Assembly (NCBI GenBank): GCA_021648845.1
Contig: JAKJHY010000025.1
Span: forward strand, 1-64,000
Direction: 5' to 3'
Source of the DNA: Mycobacterium sp. MBM
GTDB lineage: Bacteria > Actinomycetota > Actinomycetes > Mycobacteriales > Mycobacteriaceae
Length of the DNA: 64,000 nucleotides
In this document: positions 19,301 through 24,619 of the stretch, in pieces
Numbering within the stretch: position 1 is the first letter of the stretch
Layout of the letters: each line of letters starts with the position of its first letter
Position numbers and translations under genes: made by a program
The notes under the pieces: model-generated
The model's input: only the letters and a program-made list of their open reading frames with translations
Database searches by the model: none
Told to the model about the DNA's origin: nothing

Positions 19301-19719
19301 TCCAGCGGTCCTCCCAGTTGACCTCGGGCCGCGGCGGTGTGCTGGCTGGTTCCTCGTCCTCGGCCGGCTGCGGAATCAGTGCGTAGAGTTCCTGCCGCAC
19401 GATCGCTTCTCGGGCGTTCTGCAACGCGCTCTGGTGCAGGCCCACCGTCGTTTCGTGATCGGGTTCGGCGTTGTGATGACTCCCCCGCCACCGCACGATC
19501 GCGTCCTCGGCCAGGTCCATCGACAGGTGCGTGGCCTTCTCGTCGAGGCGTTCGGTCACGAGGTTGAGGAACGTCTCGGTCTGCTCTGGTGTCCATCGCG
19601 TCGGCAGTCCGAGTTGACGGTAGGCGGTCTCCACCGCCTCGCGCATCCATTGGCTCACGGCCATCATTCTCCGATGTCTGGACGCTGAACAGATCCGGCT
19701 GCTCTTTGTTGTCGGGCAT
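13354..19719 (-). CDS. large SNF2-type helicase with N-terminal DNA-methyltransferase-like domain
   Basis: The open frame is 2121 residues. A methyltransferase-like module carries motif I LEPGCGAGTFIGL and NVPFGDF in place of NPPY/F. Farther on are helicase motifs: Walker A HVVGAGKSGT, DEAH in FIDEAHMF, and motif VI REGRIIRQGNQNSE, then a long coiled-coil tail. Such proteins occur on large actinobacterial plasmids and phages; roles in anti-restriction or DNA transfer are only suggested. The start is unclear. From 19719 to about 19080 this frame overlaps a well-supported gene in another frame and looks like a shadow. After the other gene's stop (19077) the frame reads KKKGRQRNELEDPQ with no ATG, GTG or TTG near by. 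The conserved part begins near FRPGTDIRVPSG (about 18690). Confidence 0.85.
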   Translation of the reverse strand: MPDNKEQPDLFSVQTSENDGREPMDARGGGDRLPSTRTADAMDTRADRDVPQPRDRTPRREGHAPVDGPGRGRDRAVAGESSQRRTRSRNDGGPAPERVAERPRSDRAAGTLRTDSAAGRGRGTSQHTAAARGQLGGPLEGRAVPGRTQRSNRGSGQDPVASALTDVPGQGRLPSRDTGRGRPPRADQPATPPGAPPHTTGGGRTPSRRVPTRVNGKKKGRQRNELEDPQLALFAEDAFDLPTDPRVIDPGGAPLPALQRPGREDTPPAEQAEPPPATEPAPHTPPAAAAPQPSAAATAAPTIAPAPAVEATGEVGQPPAAPAVEHPATAEPEHLSAAPPVAVDFRPGTDIRVPSGAKARLLANIAVIDTVARLQQEARPATTAEQETLATWSGWGAVADVFDTRKDTYQSEREYLQEALGPRDYRAASASTLNAHYTDPAIAERMWKALQHAGFQDGRVLEPGCGAGTFIGLAPQSAQMVGVEKDPISAAVAAYLYPSAQVRSEGFETTNVPNGSFAAVIGNVPFGDFALRDPAYNPKRLSIHNHFIVKSLDLTAPGGYVVVLTSRFTLDNVDSKARNEIAARADLLGAVRLPTSAFRRVAGTEVVTDILVLRRREASREIEAGTDTWLQVADMDLLGDDGQWTSLPVNTYFHQHPEHMLGTPMIGHGIHGSTTLQVRTLDPSAVPNQVAQALRGIIDTAVEQGRGLTARAETLTEVSEVSFDPGLLTKATAGQPPAYGTLRFNTEADRFESWNRDAWVESKVYASRKDETIKLLALRDAANAVVASQRNGLPPEEREQLRGQLNRLYDAYVKRHGPIQRFKWSTPGEITQAKHDDKLAKKIEAWRKKNPEATRVPEELIEQWDQEAWETPNPYKLRPHIVTALRNDPSWTTVLALESYDEQTKDVRKAPIFSVDLLGPPTVRDRAETAEEALAISLDQHGGVDLNHIATLLGSDTDTAREHLRGLVFPSLRDPEVLIPATTALSGNVRKQLREATQAAQTDPRYHEYVEALQKVQPVDRQPSQITARPGSPWIEARYVAQFAQETFKPSEHKIPRIKVDHIHGVWTIDCPAYDRSHASMFETWGTRYDNRDAIDLLEMLCNNKEIVVKYTAEEAELTGRTGVNRDATVAAQAKAAKITEAFQQWVFADDTRRDELVAVYNERFNSLRAPKYSGAALTLPGLSHNFEPHPYQRDAVARIIAEPNVLLDHVVGAGKSGTMFMAAMELRRLGLARQPWIVVPNHIIEQVGKEAKWWYPSAEILLGAPGTDAEGRRRFVAQSATSDWDMVIAPQSLFEAIPVGPEAQRDYIERECEILREALNGITDDTTPASVKRLEKALQRYETKLQDLTDQARKDTGLRFENTGCDYLFIDEAHMFKNRTRLSAVKELACPDGSKRADDLAMKMDMLRQRRREDAIAAGRQPTPTDERVATFATGTPVANSLGEMYVMQRYLRPDLLDDAGVFHLNDWGAAFTSTVNTVEVNATGTQLRPVTRVGKFCNLQELLRLSSVFTDVITRDQVLDQAQVSLPELTDGKRTIVQIPADQELKDFITDLGYRASNIDPKNMARDNILKISNDGREASLDPRMVNLPAPAHSRTAAVAEQIMAVHNANADRIYKDPQHGHDMPNPGALQIVFCDRGTPTKKAGKPKDSFTIYTAIRDELIDRGMPAEKIRFIHDAEKPEDRLRLFDECNRGLVSVLFGSTEKMGTGTNVQTRAVALHHVDVPWRPADLEQREGRIIRQGNQNSEVSIFNYVVEGSYDTVMWQKIEAKSLFIEQVKRDDIAVDEVEDIGGGDMSVAAAETKAIATGDPRYVRQVQLQDEIEHLAALERSHHETLASRDREITTNQRQLGIVAADIEALAPVADAVAARDPEAKPTIVVEGRTHKERKDSAEAFATVCRNTYHAMKNAPGYETRPLNVAIDGIALIARRDHINSKLWIKADVPSAEIDVTVMDLHGTVSTLDDSGSAKARGLLTRVENLYKDLPAHHQRLQRHHDQLTAEIEDLQDTTVEDFDRGDELAAKREQLSTLTTLLRLEAESEEAKAKAAEAQHRMHAAGRQPGWSLHLNPTPFLLEESGFDTPEQYRFAQKIAERARAADYLASQEHSDTDAHRDNDEGLVR
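19077..19664 (-). CDS. conserved hypothetical protein overlapping the helicase 5' region
   Basis: This 195-residue protein starts MAVSQWMREAVETAYRQLG and has a clear amphipathic helical pattern with many Trp and acidic residues (TRWTPEQTETFLNLVTERLD, NWEDRWRDVRYRAEPN). Codon use shows the GC-rich third position of real genes, unlike the alternative frame. GGAGA lies directly before ATGATG at 19667/19664. The gene stops with TAA at 19077 inside the long helicase frame. No function is recognised. Its stop lies one base out of frame from the KKKGRQRN helicase segment, so a frameshift or an unusual start may join them. Confidence 0.7.
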   Translation of the reverse strand: MAVSQWMREAVETAYRQLGLPTRWTPEQTETFLNLVTERLDEKATHLSMDLAEDAIVRWRGSHHNAEPDHETTVGLHQSALQNAREAIVRQELYALIPQPAEDEEPASTPPRPEVNWEDRWRDVRYRAEPNEAIEDLARTLWPQRSPMFRVKAAYLLATRAEEGRPVPTSPQHHLVPRLTPQVEEELRADGYPPE

Positions 19720-19746
19720 AGCAGGCGCTCCCCTACCGCGAAACCG

Positions 19747-20553
19747 CTAGTCATGGATTTCTCCCTTACCTGCGGCATCGCCCTCGGTCGGGCTGCCCGA
19801 AACTGGGGCCAGTGCCTGGCGGCGAGCTGGGTCCCCTACCTCTGCGATCGCGACGTTGACACGGCTCAATGCCTCGTCAACGTCGGATTGCAGTTGCGCC
19901 ACGCTCTGGGCCTGGCGGTTGAGTCTGATCTTGACGGCCTTGAGCCCGTCACGGACGGCGTTGAGCGGCACCAATGCCGGATGCGCCACGGCCGCGCCGA
20001 TACGCACCGGCGATCCCCCGCGCAGCACCGTGAGGGCCGAACCGCGTTCCCACATCAGGAAGCGGTCGATGCGATCCAAAGTGTCCGCGGTGGGCACGTA
20101 GCCGCGCCGGCCCAGTGTCGCCAGGGTCGAACGCCCCGGTCCACCGATGGCCGCGAACTTGGACTTGGTCATGTTCAGTTCCCGCAGCCGGCGCTCGATG
20201 GCCGACACCAGCCCCTCGTAATCCCAGTCCTTGGGGTCTTCATTGGGATCGAACAAAGTCTCCAGCGTGGCACCAGAGTCGCCGGCGCTTTCGGCCTCGT
20301 CGGGCTGGGCCTTGGGCAGGTGGCGATACACCCCCTGCTCGCGGGGTACCGCAGTGCCCCCGTCCAGGACGGCCCGCGAAGATCCCGGTTCCCAGACCAG
20401 CAGATCGTCGAGCTTGTCCAAGGTTTGCAAGTTGGGGACACGATCAGCGTCACGCAGACTAGTCAGCGTTGAGCGGGATAGGATTCCCAACTTAGAGGCA
20501 GCGAGCAGACTGAACCCGAGTTCCTGCAGACGCACTTGCATCTGCTGGGACAA
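19747..20553 (-). CDS. regulator with two tandem helix-turn-helix-like domains
   Basis: A 268-residue product contains two related segments: RLQELGFSLLAASKLGILSR with LDKLDDLLVWEPGSS in the first third, and RLRELNMTKSKFAAIGGPGR with LDRIDRFLMWERGSA in the second. Each resembles an XRE-like helix-turn-helix with a shared extension (xVLxGG), so this is an internal duplication. It probably binds DNA and regulates the helicase operon immediately downstream. TTG 20553 is the only standard start. The frame stays open and protein-like for 37 codons upstream (SLLSSAPEEAIIAAVEPGEE), so a CTG start near 20656 is possible. Confidence 0.75.
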   Translation of the reverse strand: MSQQMQVRLQELGFSLLAASKLGILSRSTLTSLRDADRVPNLQTLDKLDDLLVWEPGSSRAVLDGGTAVPREQGVYRHLPKAQPDEAESAGDSGATLETLFDPNEDPKDWDYEGLVSAIERRLRELNMTKSKFAAIGGPGRSTLATLGRRGYVPTADTLDRIDRFLMWERGSALTVLRGGSPVRIGAAVAHPALVPLNAVRDGLKAVKIRLNRQAQSVAQLQSDVDEALSRVNVAIAEVGDPARRQALAPVSGSPTEGDAAGKGEIHD

Positions 20554-20663
20554 GCGTTTCAGGTCGGGATGCCCGTGGGACTCCTCGCCGGGCTCAACGG
20601 CCGCGATGATCGCCTCCTCGGGTGCGCTGCTCAGCAGGGACGTCTCCCCTGGTGCCCCCAGAT

Positions 20664-22133
20664 ATTACATGCATGACACGCATACATATAGGTCAACATC
20701 GCGCAAGCCTTGATCGTTCTGTGTAACGGATCAGAATCTCGCCCTGTGGCGACGGTCTTGACGACGTGCGCCGGTCTGTGACCTGCTAAATCAGCCTGGT
20801 CGCGACGCACAGGCTCGAACAGCGCAATGGGCGATGGTCAGGTGCGTGGACGGGTCATCGAGGCCGCTACGGCGAAACCAGGACGCGTTTTCGTGTTTCG
20901 GCAGTCCCGAGGCGTGCCCACTCCCGGCAAAGGGGCCTGGTGGGGGAACTTTCGGGGCACTTCTCACGCCGAACCACTCCCCCGCTCCACCAGCCATCAA
21001 TACAACGGCAATAGCTAATGCGTCCCATTAGGCCTGCGGCGGTGCTCACCATTCCGCGCCACATCCCATGTCTCGTGTCGCGTCGCACGGTTCGTTATAC
21101 CGCTGCGACCGCACTCACCAGAATTCGGTATGAGGCTGGCCCTGGGCTAGACACATCTGTGTCGCGCCCAGTTTGTCGAAAGACAAGCAACCGCGTTCGT
21201 AGACGAATTTCTCACGCCACATGGACCCGTACTCGTGACTCCGTTAATGGCAACGCCCTGCGCGCAACATCCGGTCGAACCGTATCGCCTGCTGGGGCAC
21301 ACATTGGGTATACCGCTCGCGCCCAGGCATGCATCGACCTACGTGACAACCCCGGCTCATGACGCGAACCCGTATTGCGAGCGCCGTAGCCCACAACCCA
21401 CTGCGACGGACGGCACCAAGAACGTCGACGCACGCGACACGCCGTATGCGGAAATGAATATTTCATGGCACCGTATCCGGCCTTGTGTCGCCAATCGCAT
21501 TCACCACGCAGCATGACGCGTGATAGCTGTGGTCGACCACAACTCCACCCGCAAGGTGCCTGCATACGCATGAATCGATCGGCACCGAACCGATGTACGC
21601 GGCGGTGGGCAACGTACCGTCCAATACCTGGTCCTCCATATATGGCCAGGTATTGAGTCAGGTATTGGGTCCGGTAAGCCGCAGAGCCTGCGAACAGATA
21701 GCAGACGCGGTGTGACGTGGACTTTCTGCGAAGGTGCGCCTCCGGGTAACGCGACGCCGCGCACTCCGTACACGGCTGCGGGTGGGCGCGGATGCCGATC
21801 TGCGGGCGTAAATCGGGGTGGAATGACCGGCGTGCATCCGCAGCGTTCCGCTTGCTCAGGCTTCGATGCGTGGGTGCGCTGGCGTAGACATCAGATGTAC
21901 CACGCGGGCCGACGTCGCGTTTGCTGCGGGAGACCTCAGCTGAGACCACGGCTGGGCATTGATTGGCAGCCTGGGCCGGCGTCGTGCGTCGAAGCGCGGT
22001 CCACAAGGGCTGGGATGTCGCATCGTGCGCCTTAGACTTTGTGCACCATGAGCGCGTGTGCTGCCTGGCACCTTCTACGGTGCCGTTCAGTAGGCGCGCA
22101 GCACCCCCGATACTCGCAGAATGAGGCGTCCGC
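20664..22133. other. non-coding segment upstream of parA, possible centromere or origin
   Basis: About 1.47 kb with no convincing gene; the open frames here have irregular composition and no family features. It holds several palindromes: GACACA-TC-TGTGTC (21150-21163), TGTGGTCGACCACA (21528-21541), GAAAT-GAAT-ATTTC (21451-21464) and a repeat cluster at 21621-21668. It lies directly before parA and between two divergent backbone blocks, which fits a partition site, promoters and possibly an origin. Confidence 0.5.
21621..21668. repeat. inverted and direct repeat cluster, candidate parS-like site
   Basis: CCAATACCTGG (21621-21631) faces CCAGGTATTG (21646-21655), and a third copy, CAGGTATTGG (21659-21668), follows in direct orientation. 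Between the first two is the palindrome CCATATATGG (21636-21645). Three copies of one 10-bp motif in 48 bp, about 470 bp upstream of parA, suggest binding sites for the partition adaptor or a replication protein. Confidence 0.5.
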
Positions 22134-23117
22134 ATGACTAGCAGCGTAGCCGCTTGGAATGAACCTGGCCGCGTAGAACCCGCGGTCGATTGGCGGCGTT
22201 TGGGCAAGGTGTACTTGTTCGGAAATGGGAAGGGAGGCGTCGGGAAGACAACGTGTTCTACTCACGCTGCGGCGCTTGTTGCCTCCGACGGAGCGCGAAC
22301 ACTTCTAGTTGACCTCAATGGGCAGGGCAACGTGGCGAACGTGCTTGGCTTCGCCGCTACCGAGGGCAATGATCAGGGCCGCAACTTGTTCAGTGCGATC
22401 ACAGCTGGCGCGGCGCTGACTCCTGTTCGCGACGTGCGGCCCAATCTTGATGTGATCCCAGGAGGGCCGTTTGTTCGGCGGATTACGCCGGTACTAGCTG
22501 CCGAGATGGGACATCCGCAGACCGCTAAGCAAGTTTTGATGTCGCTTGCGTTGGCTCTGCAACAGATCAGTGATCAGTACCAGTTGATCATTATCGACTC
22601 TCCACCTGAGAGCCAGTTACTGCTCCAACTCGCGCTGTGCGCGACCCGTTTTGTCTGCGTTCCTATGAAGACCGACGATCTGTCACGCACGGGTCTGCGC
22701 GAGTTGGCCGGGGACCTGCGTGCCATGCGTGAGCACAATCCGTACTTGATCCTGCTGGGCTGCTTCGTGTTCGCTTCGGGCACCAACGCCAAGGCGATCC
22801 GCAGGGAGACGAGGGAGAACGTGTCACGTGACCTTGGCCAGATGGCGGACGATGTCATGTTGAAGTCGTTCATTCGGCACAGTGAGGCGGTAGGGCAACA
22901 GGTGCCTAAGTATGGCCGCCTGGCGCACGAGTTGGAGAAAGAGATCGCCAACAACCCGAAGCACTGGGACTTGAAGAAGGGGACAGCCGAGAACACCGCA
23001 GTGGTCAGCACCACCACGCGTCCGGTTGCTGAGGACTTCGCAAAACTGACAAAGGAAATTCTCACGCGCGGTTCGCAGATTCGCGCGCAGATGATCGAGA
23101 AGGGGATGTGGCCGTGA
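22134..23117 (+). CDS. parA: ParA-family partition ATPase
   Basis: This 327-residue P-loop ATPase has the deviant Walker A motif GNGKGGVGKTT at about residue 31, the switch/Walker A' segment LLVDLNGQGN and Walker B IIIDSPPE. It lacks a long N-terminal DNA-binding domain. It should drive plasmid segregation with the downstream partner gene, whose GTG overlaps the parA end by 10 bp. ATG 22134 follows a GAGG sequence. The C-terminus is basic and helical. Confidence 0.9.
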   Translation: MTSSVAAWNEPGRVEPAVDWRRLGKVYLFGNGKGGVGKTTCSTHAAALVASDGARTLLVDLNGQGNVANVLGFAATEGNDQGRNLFSAITAGAALTPVRDVRPNLDVIPGGPFVRRITPVLAAEMGHPQTAKQVLMSLALALQQISDQYQLIIIDSPPESQLLLQLALCATRFVCVPMKTDDLSRTGLRELAGDLRAMREHNPYLILLGCFVFASGTNAKAIRRETRENVSRDLGQMADDVMLKSFIRHSEAVGQQVPKYGRLAHELEKEIANNPKHWDLKKGTAENTAVVSTTTRPVAEDFAKLTKEILTRGSQIRAQMIEKGMWP

Positions 23118-23746
23118 ACAACAAGCTGACTCGCCAGGAGCTGCCGACCGAAGATCTTGGAGACCTCGTGGTCTTACCTGAGCGCGGGGCTGGGTTGTCC
23201 GGGCTTCTCGACGATGCTTCGGCATCCGAAGCTGGGCCGGAGCCCGGCGAGCCTGCATCCGAGCCTGATTCGCTGCCGGGGGCGCAGGTGGCGCCGGCGA
23301 TCGTTGCACCAGTTCGATCGGTGTCGCCCACGCCGACCACGCGCAAGCCGGGTCGACCTCGGACGCGGACCAAGCCGGCCTCGGCTGTATACGTAACGGC
23401 CGGGGTCAAGAAACGGTTCGAGAAGTACCGGCACGACAACAAGGCGACGAATTTGCAGGTGGTGTTGGAGGCAATCAGTGCGATGCACAAGTCCGACAAA
23501 CTTGCCCAGATCATCGAGGAGTCGCGATACAGCACGGCTCCGGTGAACGACTTGTTCCCGGCTGACCCGTCCGCCGTGCGTTACCTGGGCGGTGGGAGTA
23601 CGCAGATCTCGTTCAGCCCTACACCGGAGCAGGAGGCGGTCATCGATCAAATCGGAAAGACCTTGGGTTTCGATACGCGGTCGACGTGGATTGCCCCGGT
23701 CCTCAACGCGTTCCTCCCGGGGAAGAAGGACGCCAAAGCTCGGTGA
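23108..23746 (+). CDS. putative partition partner protein (ParB-position)
   Basis: This 212-residue protein starts at GTG 23108, overlapping the parA stop, so it is co-translated with ParA. The N-terminal half is acidic and Pro/Ala-rich. A basic stretch (RKPGRPRTRTKPA), similar to an AT-hook-like GRPR motif, precedes a folded C-terminal half (YVTAGVKKRFEKYRHDNKAT and on). No ParB nuclease fold is visible. Position and basic region suggest a centromere-binding adaptor; this is inferred from context. Confidence 0.7.
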   Translation: MAVNNKLTRQELPTEDLGDLVVLPERGAGLSGLLDDASASEAGPEPGEPASEPDSLPGAQVAPAIVAPVRSVSPTPTTRKPGRPRTRTKPASAVYVTAGVKKRFEKYRHDNKATNLQVVLEAISAMHKSDKLAQIIEESRYSTAPVNDLFPADPSAVRYLGGGSTQISFSPTPEQEAVIDQIGKTLGFDTRSTWIAPVLNAFLPGKKDAKAR

Positions 23747-23781
23747 ACCCAGCGGCCACCAGCAAATGTCGAGGACCGGCG

Positions 23782-23802
23782 GGCTCGATGCCTGTGCGAG
23801 CC
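23782..23802. terminator. hairpin after partition genes
   Basis: GGCTCG and CGAGCC form a 6-bp stem with a 9-base loop, 36 bp after the partition partner stop and between convergent genes. No T-run follows. Confidence 0.35.
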
Positions 23803-23866
23803 ATGTCGGACCGGTTGTTTAGAGGCCCGCGGATTGCGCTGATCGGGGTTGGCGCGGCACGCCGTG

Positions 23867-24202
23867 TCAGTGTTCGACGGTTTCCGAGCCCATGTCGGCG
23901 GCGAGTGCTTGGCCGAGCAATTCAATCGCCGCGTCCCAGAGTTTGTGCGGGTTTCGCCGGTAGTAGACGCGGCCCATGCCGTCCTGACGGGTGATTAGGC
24001 CGGCAGCGGTGAGGTCTTTGAGTGGCTGCTGGATCGCGCTTTGTGCGGCGAATCCGAGCTCCACGGCGAGGTCACTGGGATTGACCAGGCCATCGCTCTG
24101 CGCGATCGCGGCCATGACGGCGAGCCTGTGTTTCTGGCCGAACACTACCCGGGAGAGTTCCTGAACTCTCTCGGAGCGGGCGTACAGCGACACGCCTGAC
24201 AT
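23867..24202 (-). CDS. winged-helix transcriptional regulator (ArsR/MarR-like)
   Basis: This 111-residue protein has a compact winged-helix core: RLAVMAAIAQSDGLVNPSDLA, then the recognition-helix region AAQSAIQQPLKDLTAAGLIT and the wing GMGRVYYRRNPHKLW. ATG 24202 lies at the edge of a cluster of CCTGTTA-type repeats (24206-24276), the probable autoregulatory operator. The divergent small gene at 24322 is likely under the same control. The effector is unknown. Confidence 0.8.
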   Translation of the reverse strand: MSGVSLYARSERVQELSRVVFGQKHRLAVMAAIAQSDGLVNPSDLAVELGFAAQSAIQQPLKDLTAAGLITRQDGMGRVYYRRNPHKLWDAAIELLGQALAADMGSETVEH

Positions 24203-24205
24203 GCT

Positions 24206-24276
24206 ATTACAGGATTCCTGTTACAGGATCTATGTTACTGATATCCTGTTATAGAGATCGTGTAATACCTGTTCAG
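24206..24276. promoter_or_regulatory. operator repeats between winged-helix regulator and small gene
   Basis: Four related boxes occur in 70 bp: ATTACAGGAT (24206-24215), the palindrome TCCTGT-T-ACAGGA (24216-24228), ATCCTGTTAT (24243-24252) and ATACCTGTTC (24266-24275). They cover the start region of the regulator gene and probably bind that regulator. Confidence 0.6.
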
Positions 24277-24293
24277 AGTGGGTTCGCCACACG

Positions 24294-24305
24294 ATATCGC
24301 GATAT
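24294..24305. promoter_or_regulatory. perfect palindrome before small basic-protein gene
   Basis: ATATCGCGATAT is a 12-bp perfect palindrome, 16 bp upstream of the ATG at 24322. A partial copy, CGCGATATCG, follows the gene's stop at about 24579. A protein-binding site is likely. Confidence 0.45.
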
Positions 24306-24321
24306 TGAACGGAGTGTGCAC

Positions 24322-24576
24322 ATGTCGGACATGCCCGACACTGCTACGACGCCGCGTCGTCGGAGAAACTGGCGACACAACGAGACACGGGCCCGCGACA
24401 AGATGGTGGCCAAGCGGGTCAGCGACCTCGATCACAAGGCGTTGACGAAGTTCGCCGAGGCTCAGGGCGTCAAGGTCGCCGTGCTACTCGAACCCTTTGT
24501 CGCTGATCTGATCAAGCAGGCTCACGAGTACTGCGAGAAGAACGGCGAGATCTTGGGGTCGGTCAAAGCGTCCTGA
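24322..24576 (+). CDS. small basic hypothetical protein
   Basis: This 84-residue protein starts at ATG 24322 with GGAG 8 bp upstream. The N-terminus is basic (TTPRRRRNWRHNETRARDKM); the rest is a helical segment (VSDLDHKALTKFAEAQGVKV, LLEPFVADLIKQA). The size and charge resemble small plasmid DNA-binding or copy-control proteins, but I do not recognise a family. It converges on the replication gene, with a hairpin between them. Confidence 0.65.
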   Translation: MSDMPDTATTPRRRRNWRHNETRARDKMVAKRVSDLDHKALTKFAEAQGVKVAVLLEPFVADLIKQAHEYCEKNGEILGSVKAS

Positions 24577-24600
24577 GACGCGATATCGAAAGATCAGGGT

Positions 24601-24619
24601 CTGACGGTTAGGCCGTCAG
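24601..24619. terminator. bidirectional hairpin between small gene and rep
   Basis: CTGACGG-TTAGG-CCGTCAG is a perfect 7-bp stem with a 5-base loop between convergent genes. It includes the stop codon of the replication gene (24608-24610). Confidence 0.5.

Noticed and set aside
21212..22207. 331-codon minus-strand frame in the non-coding region before parA
   Set aside because: It overlaps the parA start, has irregular codon use and no protein-like pattern.
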